A stretch of 64,000 nt of DNA, taken from assembly GCA_965232265.1 (NCBI GenBank), contig CBDDPH010000002.1, positions 1,302,001-1,366,000 of the forward strand, given 5' to 3'. Position 1 is the first letter of the stretch. Each line of letters opens with the position of its first letter. The DNA comes from VXRD01 sp965232265 (GTDB taxonomy: Bacteria > Latescibacterota > UBA2968). A program made the position numbers and the translations under genes. The notes below the pieces were generated by a model that did not search any database, had not been told where the DNA came from, and worked only from the letters and a program-made list of their open reading frames with translations. Shown here one piece after another: positions 52,642 through 60,184 of the stretch.

Positions 52642-53490
52642 TCAAGCCTGTGATAGATGCAGTTTTTCATAAGCTATCGGCGCATAATAGGCAATGGAAG
52701 AATGCCTGCGATGCGGATTATACCATCCTTCAATGTAGGAGAAGATAGCTAAGCGTGCTTCCTTGTGCGTATGGAAGCAACGACGATTGATCAGTTCACA
52801 TTCGAGGGTGGCGAAGAAGCTCTCGCACAAGGCGTTGTCATAGCAGTCGCCAGCAGAGCCCATTGAGGGACGTACGCCAGCTTCACGACAACGCTTTCCA
52901 AACGCTATCGAGGTATATTGCGCCCCCTGATCAGAGTGGTGGATCACGTCTTCGGGACGGCGCTGGTAAAGCGCCATATTTAAAGCCTTCAGGACCAACT
53001 CACTTTGCAGGTGTGTTGCCATTGACCAACCCACGACGCGGCGGGAGAAGGCATCTACGACAACAGATAGATACAAGAAGCCCGACCAGGTAGGTACATA
53101 GGTGATGTCGGCCACAGTGAGTTTATTGACCGTTTTTACCGTAAAGTCTCGCTTGACCAGATCGGGAGCCTTTCTATCCTGATGCGCCTTAACAGTCGTT
53201 CGTGTGCTCTTGCGGCGAGAAACGCCACGAATGCCCATCTCACGCATCAGACGCGCTACGCGCTTCTTCCCTACTCGGATGCCCATATCCATCAGGTCTT
53301 TAAAGATGCGAAGGGCACCATAGGTGCTATCTGATCGGGTATGAAAGGCTTTGATATGCTTCTTGAGGTCTGCATCAACCTTTGCTCGTTTAGAAGGTGG
53401 ACGTGCTCGCCATGCATAATACCCGCTGAGGGAAACACCCAGGACTCGGCATTGCGTGGCGATAGGCCAAAGGGCCTGGTGCGCTTTCAC
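52642..53490 (-). CDS. IS3-family transposase OrfB (DDE integrase domain)
   Basis: A 282-residue rve-type transposase. The catalytic residues are Asp128 (VADITYV), Asp187 (HHSDQGAQY) and Glu223 (NALCESFF), with 35 residues between the second Asp and the Glu, the classic IS3 spacing. An HTH_21-like segment (STYGALRIFKDL) precedes it. It starts with GTG inside the orfA stop codon (GTGA), so it may be made by coupling or by a frameshift fusion with OrfA. All key residues are intact. Confidence 0.93.
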   Translation of the reverse strand: MKAHQALWPIATQCRVLGVSLSGYYAWRARPPSKRAKVDADLKKHIKAFHTRSDSTYGALRIFKDLMDMGIRVGKKRVARLMREMGIRGVSRRKSTRTTVKAHQDRKAPDLVKRDFTVKTVNKLTVADITYVPTWSGFLYLSVVVDAFSRRVVGWSMATHLQSELVLKALNMALYQRRPEDVIHHSDQGAQYTSIAFGKRCREAGVRPSMGSAGDCYDNALCESFFATLECELINRRCFHTHKEARLAIFSYIEGWYNPHRRHSSIAYYAPIAYEKLHLSQA

Positions 53491-53801
53491 GAACGCGAAG
53501 ATTTTCCCTGTATCGCGTCGGTCTCCGCTGCGAACCAGGCCGCTGCTTTTGAGAGTATCTCGCGCTCGATGCGCAACTGCTTATTCTCACGTCGAAGACG
53601 ACGCAACTCTTCGCGCTCATCGCTCTTGAGACCGTCTGCTCGAAGGCCCTCATCTCGATCAGCCTGGCGTATCCAGTTTTGGATCGTCTGGGCAGTTGGC
53701 TCAAACTCTTTGGCCAACTCGGATGGAGAGCGACCAGCGCGCACAAGCTCAACGATCTGGCGCTTCAACTCAGGTGGATAAGGCGGACGTGTTGGTGGCA
53801 T
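53487..53801 (-). CDS. IS3-family transposase OrfA (helix-turn-helix protein)
   Basis: A 104-residue DNA-binding protein. An HTH (about 8-50; KRQIVELVRAGRSPSELAKEF, PTAQTIQNWIRQ) is followed by a leucine-zipper-like helix (about 64-90; LRRLRRENKQLRIEREILSKA). It binds the IS ends and, fused to OrfB by frameshifting, forms the transposase. It overlaps orfB by 4 bases. Confidence 0.92.
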   Translation of the reverse strand: MPPTRPPYPPELKRQIVELVRAGRSPSELAKEFEPTAQTIQNWIRQADRDEGLRADGLKSDEREELRRLRRENKQLRIEREILSKAAAWFAAETDAIQGKSSRS

Positions 53802-54002
53802 AGTGGGGCTCCTTTCTGATTACTGATAAGGTACCCACCAAAACGGGTCAAGTCCATTTATGGCGCGGCTTTAGCCTATGGGATAGTCCTCAAGGGACTA
53901 TCGGTGGCTGTGGAGCGGTGTACAAGTGTGCCAGCACTTCATCAACGAGATTTATTCTATTCTCAACTTGACACAAAAAGTACATAAATATATATTTTTA
54001 TT

Positions 54003-55127
54003 ATGGTTAAGTCGTTCAAATACAGATTGCGTCCAACCAAAAAGCAAGAACAAATCTTGCTGGCGCATATTGACGAATGCCGCATTCTCTATAATCAACT
54101 ACTCTGTGCCAGAATACAAGCATGGAAAAATGAGAATAAGTCTCTCTCTCAATATGACCAGACCAAAACAATACCATTGTTGAAACAACAACACGCCGCT
54201 TTCAAGCAAGTATATAGTCAAGTGTTGCAACAAGTATCACAGAGAGTAGATTTGGCATTCAAAGGATTCTTTCGGCGTCTCAAAGATAAGTCAAAGACTG
54301 GCGAGAAAGCGGGTTTTCCCAGATACAAGAATGAGAATCGCTACGATTCTATCACCTACCCTCAGTTTTCCAATGGATGTCGATTAGACGACAAGGGCTT
54401 GCGATTGGGCAGTATTGGTTGCATTCGCATTGTCCAGCACAGGCCACTTGAGGGTGTGCCTAAGTCTTGCACAATCACACGCACAGCCACAGGCAAATGG
54501 TTCGTGTCTATCTCTTGCGATATTGGCGAAAAAGATAAGAAACCAAACACTAACTCTGCTGTTGGCATTGACGTGGGTCTCAATTCCTTTGCTGTGACCA
54601 GTGACGGCGAAAAAATAGAGAATCAGAGATTCTTTCGCAAAGAGGAAAAGGCTCTTGCCAAAGCACAGCGCAAATGGGACGCTGTGAAAAAAAGACCCAA
54701 GACCGATCCCACAAGAGAAAAGCGTCGTAAAGTCATTGGTAGAGTGCATGAGCGTATCCGTAATAAGCGACATAACTTTGCACACCAAGAGTCAAGGAAA
54801 ATGGTCAATCGTCACGGATTCATAGCCGTAGAGAAATTAGACGTAAAAGAGATGCAAAAGAACAGGCGATTGGCTAAATCCATAGCAGACGTAGCGTGGT
54901 CCCTGTTTCGGCACTGTCTCGAATACAAAGCGGAAGAGGCTGGTATTGGATTCAAGGCCGTTGATCCTGACTATACGTCACAAGATTGCTCTGCATGCGG
55001 ACATAAAGAAAAGAAAACACTTTCTGATCGTGTGCATCATTGCAAGGCGTGTGGGTATAAGACGGACAGAGACCACAATGCTGCGATAAACATATTGACG
55101 TTGGGGCTACAACGTCAGGTGGATTGA
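54003..55127 (+). CDS. tnpB: TnpB, RNA-guided endonuclease of an IS605-type element
   Basis: A 374-residue TnpB with an N-terminal OrfB_IS605 helical domain, RuvC-like nuclease and zinc finger. RuvC residues are Asp190 (GIDVGLNSF), Glu277 (AVEKLD) and Asp357 (TDRDHNAA). The zinc ligands are Cys329, Cys332, Cys347 and Cys350. All are intact, so it should be an active RNA-guided DNA nuclease. It starts in an AT-rich leader without a good ribosome site, as is common for these elements. The 3' end should overlap its guide RNA. No TnpA partner is present. Confidence 0.93.
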   Translation: MVKSFKYRLRPTKKQEQILLAHIDECRILYNQLLCARIQAWKNENKSLSQYDQTKTIPLLKQQHAAFKQVYSQVLQQVSQRVDLAFKGFFRRLKDKSKTGEKAGFPRYKNENRYDSITYPQFSNGCRLDDKGLRLGSIGCIRIVQHRPLEGVPKSCTITRTATGKWFVSISCDIGEKDKKPNTNSAVGIDVGLNSFAVTSDGEKIENQRFFRKEEKALAKAQRKWDAVKKRPKTDPTREKRRKVIGRVHERIRNKRHNFAHQESRKMVNRHGFIAVEKLDVKEMQKNRRLAKSIADVAWSLFRHCLEYKAEEAGIGFKAVDPDYTSQDCSACGHKEKKTLSDRVHHCKACGYKTDRDHNAAINILTLGLQRQVD

Positions 55128-55190
55128 CCGCCAAGAAGCCCAACTGCTCTATCGTTGGGAGTAGTCACATTCGATTTGTTGGTACACACC
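55080..55190 (+). ncRNA. Predicted TnpB guide RNA (omega/reRNA): scaffold end and guide
   Basis: Three hairpins lie at the tnpB 3' end and right end: ACGTTG/CAACGT (55098-55115), GGTGG/CCGCC with one G-U pair (55118-55132), and CCCAAC/GTTGGG (55139-55159). The element end follows near 55168. By the TnpB rule the guide would be the next 16-20 bases, which are higB codons (ATTCGATTTGTTGGTACACA). Position and boundaries are inferred, not observed. Confidence 0.4.
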
Positions 55191-55225
55191 AGATATATAA
55201 TAAAATCAACACAGCCACGATATGA
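55169..55225 (+). pseudogene. higB: 3' remnant of a HigB-type toxin gene
   Basis: Frame 55169-55225 reads IRFVGTHQIYNKINTATI then TGA. This is the C-terminal hallmark of HigB mRNA interferases (R-F-x-G-T-H-x-x-Y-D-K-I). No start or upstream half exists, because the TnpB element right end lies directly before it. The toxin is therefore lost. It ends 10 bases before higA, the normal higBA spacing. Confidence 0.75.
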
Positions 55226-55235
55226 GGTGATAACC

Positions 55236-55616
55236 ATGGATATTAAACCCATCAAAACCGAATCAGACCATGAAGCCGCTTTGAGAGAGATCGAAAGGCT
55301 TTGGGGAGCCACTTATGGTTCGCCAGAAGGTGATAAACTCGATGTTTTGGTCACGCTCGTTGAAGTTTATGAACAGAAGCACTACCCTATCCCGCCACCG
55401 GATCCAATTGAGGCAATCCTTCACCACATGGAGAGTCAAGGTTTATCTCATCGTGATCTTGAACCCTATCTGGGTTCAGGCACCAGTGTGTCAGAGGTTT
55501 TGAATCGAAAATGCTCACTGTCACTGAACATGATTCGCAAGTTGCATAAGGGTCTTGGAATTTCGGCGGATATTTTGGTTCAGCCTTATGAGTGCTCTTT
55601 TAGAAAAATTTATTGA
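55236..55616 (+). CDS. higA: HigA-type antitoxin (XRE-like), orphaned
   Basis: A 126-residue antitoxin. The N-terminal part (MDIKPIKTESDHEAALREIERLWGA, GDKLDVLVTLVEVYEQKHYPI) is typical of HigA with an upstream HigB. The C-terminal half is a helix-turn-helix (about 66-115; LSHRDLEPYLGSGTSVSEVLNRK, LSLNMIRKLHKGLGI). The start follows GAGGTGATAACC. With higB destroyed, this antitoxin has no toxin here; it may persist as a repressor or as an anti-addiction protein. Its stop codon overlaps the right inverted repeat at 55615-55640. Confidence 0.85.
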   Translation: MDIKPIKTESDHEAALREIERLWGATYGSPEGDKLDVLVTLVEVYEQKHYPIPPPDPIEAILHHMESQGLSHRDLEPYLGSGTSVSEVLNRKCSLSLNMIRKLHKGLGISADILVQPYECSFRKIY

Positions 55617-55640
55617 TATGTTTTTCTGATAGACTGGATT
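55615..55640. repeat. Right inverted repeat of the accessory segment (family C, inverted)
   Basis: GATATGTTTTTCTGATAGAC then TGGATT is the reverse complement of 52108-52133 with about one mismatch. The two enclose the truncated gene, IS3, TnpB element and higBA remnant (3.5 kb). Confidence 0.7.
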
Positions 55641-55652
55641 GCAACGAATCGT

Positions 55653-57452
55653 TCACCGAAACGCGATGCGATAAGTCAATGTATTTTCAGCATCAATGCG
55701 AGCTGTCACGACCTGGCGATCGCCGGACTTGAGATCGGTTTCGGATAAAGTGAGTGCGTTTTCGGTCTCAATACAGAGAGAAACATCACCGCGCGTGAGA
55801 ACCGCCCCGTTCTTTATTGTATCCAGTTCTCCCTTCAAAAGCGGGAGAACCTCTGTAAATGCACCGGGATAATTGACAGAAACCGTGATCGCATCGCTGG
55901 CAAAGAGGATCGTCTTGCTGCCTGTTTCACCCAGAGGATAGGTAATCTCGAGATCGCCATCGGGCAGATCGCGAATGCCGGGTCGCGGTATGATCGGATC
56001 CCCATCAATCCGAAAAACAGCAGCAATATCGGCCTTTTCGCAGAGTGTATTATTGGCAATCGTCCCCCAAGCAGCATAGTCTGTATCCGTTTGAGACTGC
56101 AGAACAACACCAGCGCGAGGATGCCAGAGCACCCCCAGCCCATACCGCTGTTGGGCACTCAGCACAGGCCCCGTATTAAAAGCGGCGTAATAGGTTGGAC
56201 GACGAACAAACGTAAAAACCACCGGATGGCGGCTGTCAACCCGCTGGTGTGTAAAGTGGTCGCGTGCGATATAGGGCAACATCGCAGTGGCCGCTTTTTT
56301 TTGTTCCAGCGTGGGATACCATGTAATGTGGTCCCGATGCAAAAAAGCATAAGGCGTAAAAGCCCAAAATTCACCCACCTGGAGCGGCGCAACAGTGGGC
56401 CAATTGGCTTCAAGACGGGCGCACGCATCTGCAATATCCCGTGCATGTGCCTCAGCCGTGCGCCCATAAGCGCGGGGCAACTCGAGTACTTCACCGAGCG
56501 CAGTCGTGTCGATATCCCCAGAATTAGACCTCTCGGCACCGCCAAGATTGGCGGCGCGATACTCAGTGAGAAAAGCTCTCTGCTGGCGGGTTTCAATAGC
56601 GCGGTTGAGCACGTAACCCGTGCCATCGGGTTCGCGCACGGCATTGTAGGAAAACCAATCGTACCACCGCCGTTCTTTTTCCAGAAAAATGGACGCCCGA
56701 TCCGTGCCGCGAGCATAGTGATACGCAACGTGGATATCGCTGTGGTGAGTCCCCAGAAAATAGCCCCAATCGGGACCGCTACGCTCGTAAAAATAACCCG
56801 CTGGACTCTGAAATTCCGTCAGACTCTCTTTGAGACGCTGATCGAGCAAACGCTCGAGTTCGCCATCGGGAAAAAGATCCAGATACGCCAGCGCACCGCC
56901 CCAGGCATTGGCGTACTGATTGGTAAAGTTGCGCCCATGAGTTTGCAATTCGTCCAGAGTAAAAGTGGCATAGAGTGCTTTGCGGTCAGCAGCTATGACG
57001 CGCTCGTGCAGGGCTGAATCAATGTCCGGACCGCTGTCGAGCAGGTGAAGGGTTTGCCCCATAAACTTTGTGGCAAAAGCAGTGGCGGCGAGATTCCAAT
57101 TGCCGGGGCCGTACTCGCTGAAACACCCATCCCCGTTTTGAATGCCGCACCAGAAGTCGAGCGCAGCCTCGAGACGCTGGCGCAGGTCGGGATGTGCGAA
57201 AAACACATTCCAGGGGCGTTCGGTGCAAAAAAAGAAAGCCAGCGCCAGAATATTCTCCATAATGCGCGCATTGTGCGGTTTGTTATCCTTCGGATTCCGC
57301 CAGACCGAAATATTGATAAAGCCGCGATCGGGGCCATCCATCTCAACGGCATTGGCAACCCGATGAAAATGCGACAAATAATAGGGCAAATCGAGTTCGC
57401 CATCGGCAAAGTCGGCTGGTGAAAAATCAGCAACAGGCGCGGGATTAAGCAT
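55653..57452 (-). CDS. Polysaccharide-lyase/heparinase-like alpha/alpha-toroid protein
   Basis: A 599-residue protein without signal peptide. The N-terminal two-thirds is a helical toroid with repeated Trp/Tyr-rich stretches (ALDFWCGIQNGDGCFSEYGPGNWN, FTNQYANAWGGALAYLDLF, GTHHSDIHVAYHYARG). The C-terminal third is beta-rich (VVFTFVRRPTYYAAFNTG, YGLGVLWHPRAGVVLQSQ), a layout shared by heparinase II/III and some alginate lyases. HSDIHVAYHY may hold catalytic His/Tyr. The start follows AAAGGAG. The family was not identified, so enzyme function is a guess. It is a single gene downstream of a terminator. Confidence 0.55.
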   Translation of the reverse strand: MLNPAPVADFSPADFADGELDLPYYLSHFHRVANAVEMDGPDRGFINISVWRNPKDNKPHNARIMENILALAFFFCTERPWNVFFAHPDLRQRLEAALDFWCGIQNGDGCFSEYGPGNWNLAATAFATKFMGQTLHLLDSGPDIDSALHERVIAADRKALYATFTLDELQTHGRNFTNQYANAWGGALAYLDLFPDGELERLLDQRLKESLTEFQSPAGYFYERSGPDWGYFLGTHHSDIHVAYHYARGTDRASIFLEKERRWYDWFSYNAVREPDGTGYVLNRAIETRQQRAFLTEYRAANLGGAERSNSGDIDTTALGEVLELPRAYGRTAEAHARDIADACARLEANWPTVAPLQVGEFWAFTPYAFLHRDHITWYPTLEQKKAATAMLPYIARDHFTHQRVDSRHPVVFTFVRRPTYYAAFNTGPVLSAQQRYGLGVLWHPRAGVVLQSQTDTDYAAWGTIANNTLCEKADIAAVFRIDGDPIIPRPGIRDLPDGDLEITYPLGETGSKTILFASDAITVSVNYPGAFTEVLPLLKGELDTIKNGAVLTRGDVSLCIETENALTLSETDLKSGDRQVVTARIDAENTLTYRIAFR

Positions 57453-57505
57453 GAATCAACTCCTTTGGTTAGCGATTCGTCGAAGAGAGCAAACCAATAA
57501 AAAAT

Positions 57506-57538
57506 AAAAAGCGGTGATCCGAAGACCACCGCTTTTTT
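57506..57538 (-). terminator. Rho-independent terminator of the sigma factor operon
   Basis: AAAAAGCGGTG and CACCGCTTTTT form a strong stem with a short loop, 18 bases past the stop of the HtrA-like gene. T-runs occur on both sides. Confidence 0.88.
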
Positions 57539-57555
57539 GCGTTTATTGCGAACAC

Positions 57556-58674
57556 TTACTTATCGCGATGTAAAATCTGTCGCAAACGCCCGACTTCGCG
57601 TTGCAGATAATTGATATGCTGATAAACCGCTGCATCTTCGGGCTTTACCAGAGGTGCTGGACGCAAAGCGACCAGAGCAGTGCTATCCATCTGATCCAGC
57701 TCGACTTGTATCGCCACCACCTGTCCCTCGCGTCGAATACCTATCGTTGCGGTCTCGCCTGGCGTACTTTCCAGCACCATCCGCTTCAAATGCACTGGAC
57801 CACCAATGGCGCGCCCACGATATGAAAGCACCACATCGCCCGGCTGAATCCCGCCCTCTGTCGCAGGACTATTCGCCTGCACACTGACCACCACCACCTC
57901 GTTGCCCTGTGGTGCGACCTCCACCCCCAATTTGCCATACACCATCTGCCCATGTGCAACCAGGGCGCGTGCCACCCGCATCGCGCGATTAATCGGAATG
58001 ACAAAAACCGACGACGGCAGGGAGGTCCATCCAAATAGAGAACCATCGCCTTGTGCAACGGTGCGAATCGGGTCTTCATAGCGCCACACCATACCGCCAA
58101 CCCGTCCATTACCACAAAACACGGGTGCCCCGCCATAACTGCTCTGCACACGGGCAGACACCTGAAACAAATCCCTATCCCGATAGATTTCGTGCACCAT
58201 CCCAACAGCAGGCACCAGATTGCCAAAGTCATTGCCCAACAAAAGGGCGTAATGTCCAATTCGAATATTTTGCGAATCTCCCACCACAACCGTGGGCAAA
58301 TTTTCTGCCTCAACGCGAATAACCGCAATCCCAGAAATCGGATCTGCTCCCACGAGCGCGGCCCGCACCTGCACACCAGAAGCCAGCGTCACCCGAATCT
58401 CATCGGCCTCTGCAATAGCGGCTTCAATCGTTAAAATATAACCCTGGGGATCAAAAATAAACCCCGTGCCATGGGTAAACACCGAACCAAACGGCCCGCT
58501 ATCTGCCCGCGCACGGGGGGGATAGAGCGTGTGAATCCGCACCACACTCTGCCGATTATCTTCCAAAATTGCCGCAATTTCCTCTTCAAGCGCGCACAAC
58601 AGGCTGCGTTCTTCTGTCCATCCCCCGCCCACAAAGAGCAGGCACAACGCCATGGCGCAACACAAAGATCTCAT
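57556..58674 (-). CDS. HtrA/DegP-like PDZ protein lacking the catalytic triad (pseudoprotease)
   Basis: A 372-residue periplasmic protein: signal peptide (about 1-18, ending GGGW), trypsin-like domain (about 30-225) and one PDZ domain (about 250-335; YGKLGVEVAPQG, EGGIQPGDVVLSYRGRAIGG). A final helix (VYQHINYLQREVGRLRQIL) may form a coiled coil. Aligned to DegP, His of TNNHV is Ala85 (LTIEAAI), Asp of S-D-I-A is Gly115 (ISGIAV), and Ser of GNSGG is Tyr180 (SSYGGAP). All three catalytic residues are gone while the fold signatures remain. ATG at 58674 follows GAGAGG; a TTG at 58707 overlaps the anti-sigma gene. Confidence 0.88.
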   Translation of the reverse strand: MRSLCCAMALCLLFVGGGWTEERSLLCALEEEIAAILEDNRQSVVRIHTLYPPRARADSGPFGSVFTHGTGFIFDPQGYILTIEAAIAEADEIRVTLASGVQVRAALVGADPISGIAVIRVEAENLPTVVVGDSQNIRIGHYALLLGNDFGNLVPAVGMVHEIYRDRDLFQVSARVQSSYGGAPVFCGNGRVGGMVWRYEDPIRTVAQGDGSLFGWTSLPSSVFVIPINRAMRVARALVAHGQMVYGKLGVEVAPQGNEVVVVSVQANSPATEGGIQPGDVVLSYRGRAIGGPVHLKRMVLESTPGETATIGIRREGQVVAIQVELDQMDSTALVALRPAPLVKPEDAAVYQHINYLQREVGRLRQILHRDK

Positions 58675-58703
58675 GCTCCCGCCTCTCTCCACTTGAGCCA
58701 ACG

Positions 58704-59300
58704 TCAAAATGAATACGAAACGGGAACCTGTTTTACATCGCGCAGGTCGCGCATATCCGATGGCCGCTGCTTCAACCGCGATGCGGAATCCACACGCGCC
58801 GAATCCCGATAATGACGAGAATCCAGACTATAAGACGCCTTGGACAAACGCTCCAATTCCAGAGCACCGACATCGACACTGGGCAATTTTTCGCCCGGCA
58901 CCAGCGGAATCTCCGGGCGCTCCACTGCCATTTGTGAAGTAGGTGTTGTATCGCCATAGAAAACCACCTGCGTCAACCCCAGGCCGATCACCACAGCCGC
59001 AGCCAGCGTTGTAATCGTCCGCGAAACAGAAGAAAACATTGCGCGTCGCGCCTTGTGCAAAGGCCGTTTTTCTTTTTCCATAGCCATAGCCAGATGGCTA
59101 CGCAGGGTAAAATCAAACTCAGCAGAGGGGCGAACCTTTGGCAATTGGGCCAGGCGCTCCTTCAAAGCTTGCACATCGGCCAACAAAACGCGACAATGCT
59201 CGCACTCGGCGGCTTTGCGCTCCATTTCCGCCATCTCCACAGGACTCATCTCACCATCTACATAAGCCGAAACACGCGCTTCAAAATCAGTAACGGTCAT
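58704..59300 (-). CDS. Membrane-bound anti-sigma factor, zf-HC2/RseA-like
   Basis: A 198-residue single-pass membrane protein. The N-terminal cytosolic domain (about 1-45) looks like a ZAS anti-sigma domain: SAYVDGEMSPVEMAEMERK, then CEHC. The usual His four residues before the first Cys is Lys, so zinc binding would be incomplete. A membrane helix follows (about 92-114, ITTLAAAVVIGLGLTQVVF), then a periplasmic tail of about 80 residues rich in Arg and Ser. It begins 38 bases after the sigma factor gene and ends about 30 bases before the HtrA-like gene. It should hold the sigma factor inactive until released. Confidence 0.82.
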   Translation of the reverse strand: MTVTDFEARVSAYVDGEMSPVEMAEMERKAAECEHCRVLLADVQALKERLAQLPKVRPSAEFDFTLRSHLAMAMEKEKRPLHKARRAMFSSVSRTITTLAAAVVIGLGLTQVVFYGDTTPTSQMAVERPEIPLVPGEKLPSVDVGALELERLSKASYSLDSRHYRDSARVDSASRLKQRPSDMRDLRDVKQVPVSYSF

Positions 59301-59338
59301 GTCTATACTTTACCTCCGAGCAGGGTTTCCACGATATC

Positions 59339-59950
59339 TTAGACATTCATGCCCACATCCCGGCCTTCATTTTTCAATTTTTGTTGCAGTTTTAAGCGCC
59401 CGCGATTGACGCGCGATTTCACCGTTCCAACCGGACACTTCACAATTTCAGAAATTTCATAATACGACATACCTTCCACATCGCGCAACAAAATCACCTG
59501 GCGATAATTATCGGGCAGCGAAGCTATCGCACTCTGAATCTCCACATTGAACAGCGAAGTTTCCGCCATGTGATCGGGACGCATAGATTCATCGGGCAAA
59601 TCCATGCCCGTCTCTGATTCCTCGTCTCGATCCAGTGAAAACAACCGCCATCGCTTGCGCCTTCTCAACTCACTTTTGGCCAAATTTCCGGCAATCGTAA
59701 ACAACCAAGTAGAAAAATTGGCAATTGCGCGGTATTCTTCGCGCTTTCCAAATGCACGCAAAAATGCCTCTTGTACGATATCTTCTGCTGTTTCGCGATC
59801 GCTCACAAAGCGAAAAACAAAATTGTACAACCGCCCTTGATAGCGCCGCACAATTTTTCCATAAGCCTCAATATCTCCAGCCGAGACCTCCGCTAAAATC
59901 TCCACATCTGGCTGTTCGCTCAGTCCATATCTCGAATTTGCCATAAGCAT
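59339..59950 (-). CDS. ECF (extracytoplasmic function) RNA polymerase sigma factor, RpoE-like
   Basis: A 203-residue group 4 sigma factor. Region 2 is at about 25-95 (YGKIVRRYQGRLYNFVFRFV, TAEDIVQEAFLRAFGKREEY, STWLFTIAGNLAKSELRRRKR), and region 4 at about 135-190 (ASLPDNYRQVILLRDVEGMSYYEIS, PVGTVKSRVNRGRLKLQQKL). ATG at 59950 follows GGGAGG; upstream frames to 60031 lack a ribosome site. It heads the operon with its anti-sigma factor and the inactive HtrA-like protein, so it probably answers envelope stress. No -35 motif for self-regulation was confirmed. Confidence 0.93.
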   Translation of the reverse strand: MLMANSRYGLSEQPDVEILAEVSAGDIEAYGKIVRRYQGRLYNFVFRFVSDRETAEDIVQEAFLRAFGKREEYRAIANFSTWLFTIAGNLAKSELRRRKRWRLFSLDRDEESETGMDLPDESMRPDHMAETSLFNVEIQSAIASLPDNYRQVILLRDVEGMSYYEISEIVKCPVGTVKSRVNRGRLKLQQKLKNEGRDVGMNV

Positions 59951-60113
59951 AGAATCCCTCCCCCTTCGGGCATGTCTCCCCCCTCCCTTCCCAAAGTTGT
60001 ATCTCCCCAATTCCACTATTAAACCCTTCATACACCTTCAGGGTTCCCAAAAATACGCGCCGCCTGTTTTTCCACATTGCGCCTTCATCAATCCCGTCTT
60101 ATATTCGTTGATG

Positions 60114-60137
60114 AACTGGCCTGAGAGGCGGCCAGTT
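60114..60137. repeat. Hairpin repeat family F, copy 2
   Basis: AACTGGCCTGAGAGGCGGCC then AGTT. The stem is AACTGGCC with GGCCAGTT. It matches 27325-27347 (reverse strand) with one base change, and lies in the divergent gap between the sigma factor and acs genes. Confidence 0.7.
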
Positions 60138-60184
60138 GTACCCCGCTCCGTTGATTCGTTGATTCAAGAAAGTGAGGAACCCCG

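Larger units (their letters stand above)
52601..53856 (-). mobile_element. Complete IS3-family insertion sequence, 1256 bases
   Basis: Imperfect 22-base terminal inverted repeats are visible at 52601-52622 and 53835-53856 (consensus TGGASTTSMCCCGYTTTGG). They are flanked by TTT on both sides, a likely 3-base target duplication. The two frames orfA and orfB fill the element and both appear intact, so it may still be active. It inserted into the left region of the TnpB element, so it arrived later. Confidence 0.88.
52542..55168 (+). mobile_element. IS200/IS605-type TnpB element, interrupted by IS3
   Basis: The left part begins near 52542, with hairpin ACCCAAG/CTTGGGT (52554-52576). The IS3 copy interrupts it, and it resumes at 53857 with hairpin GATAGTCC/GGACTATC (53882-53902). 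The tnpB gene follows, then three small hairpins and an end near 55168. There is no TnpA. The right end lies inside higB, just before its last 18 codons, while the left end adjoins the truncated gene at 52206. The ends are placed by hairpins and disrupted genes, and may be off by a few bases. Confidence 0.65.

Noticed and set aside
52642..53801. IS3 transposase as a frameshifted pseudogene
   Set aside because: Two overlapping frames are normal for IS3 elements; DDE residues and both ends are intact.
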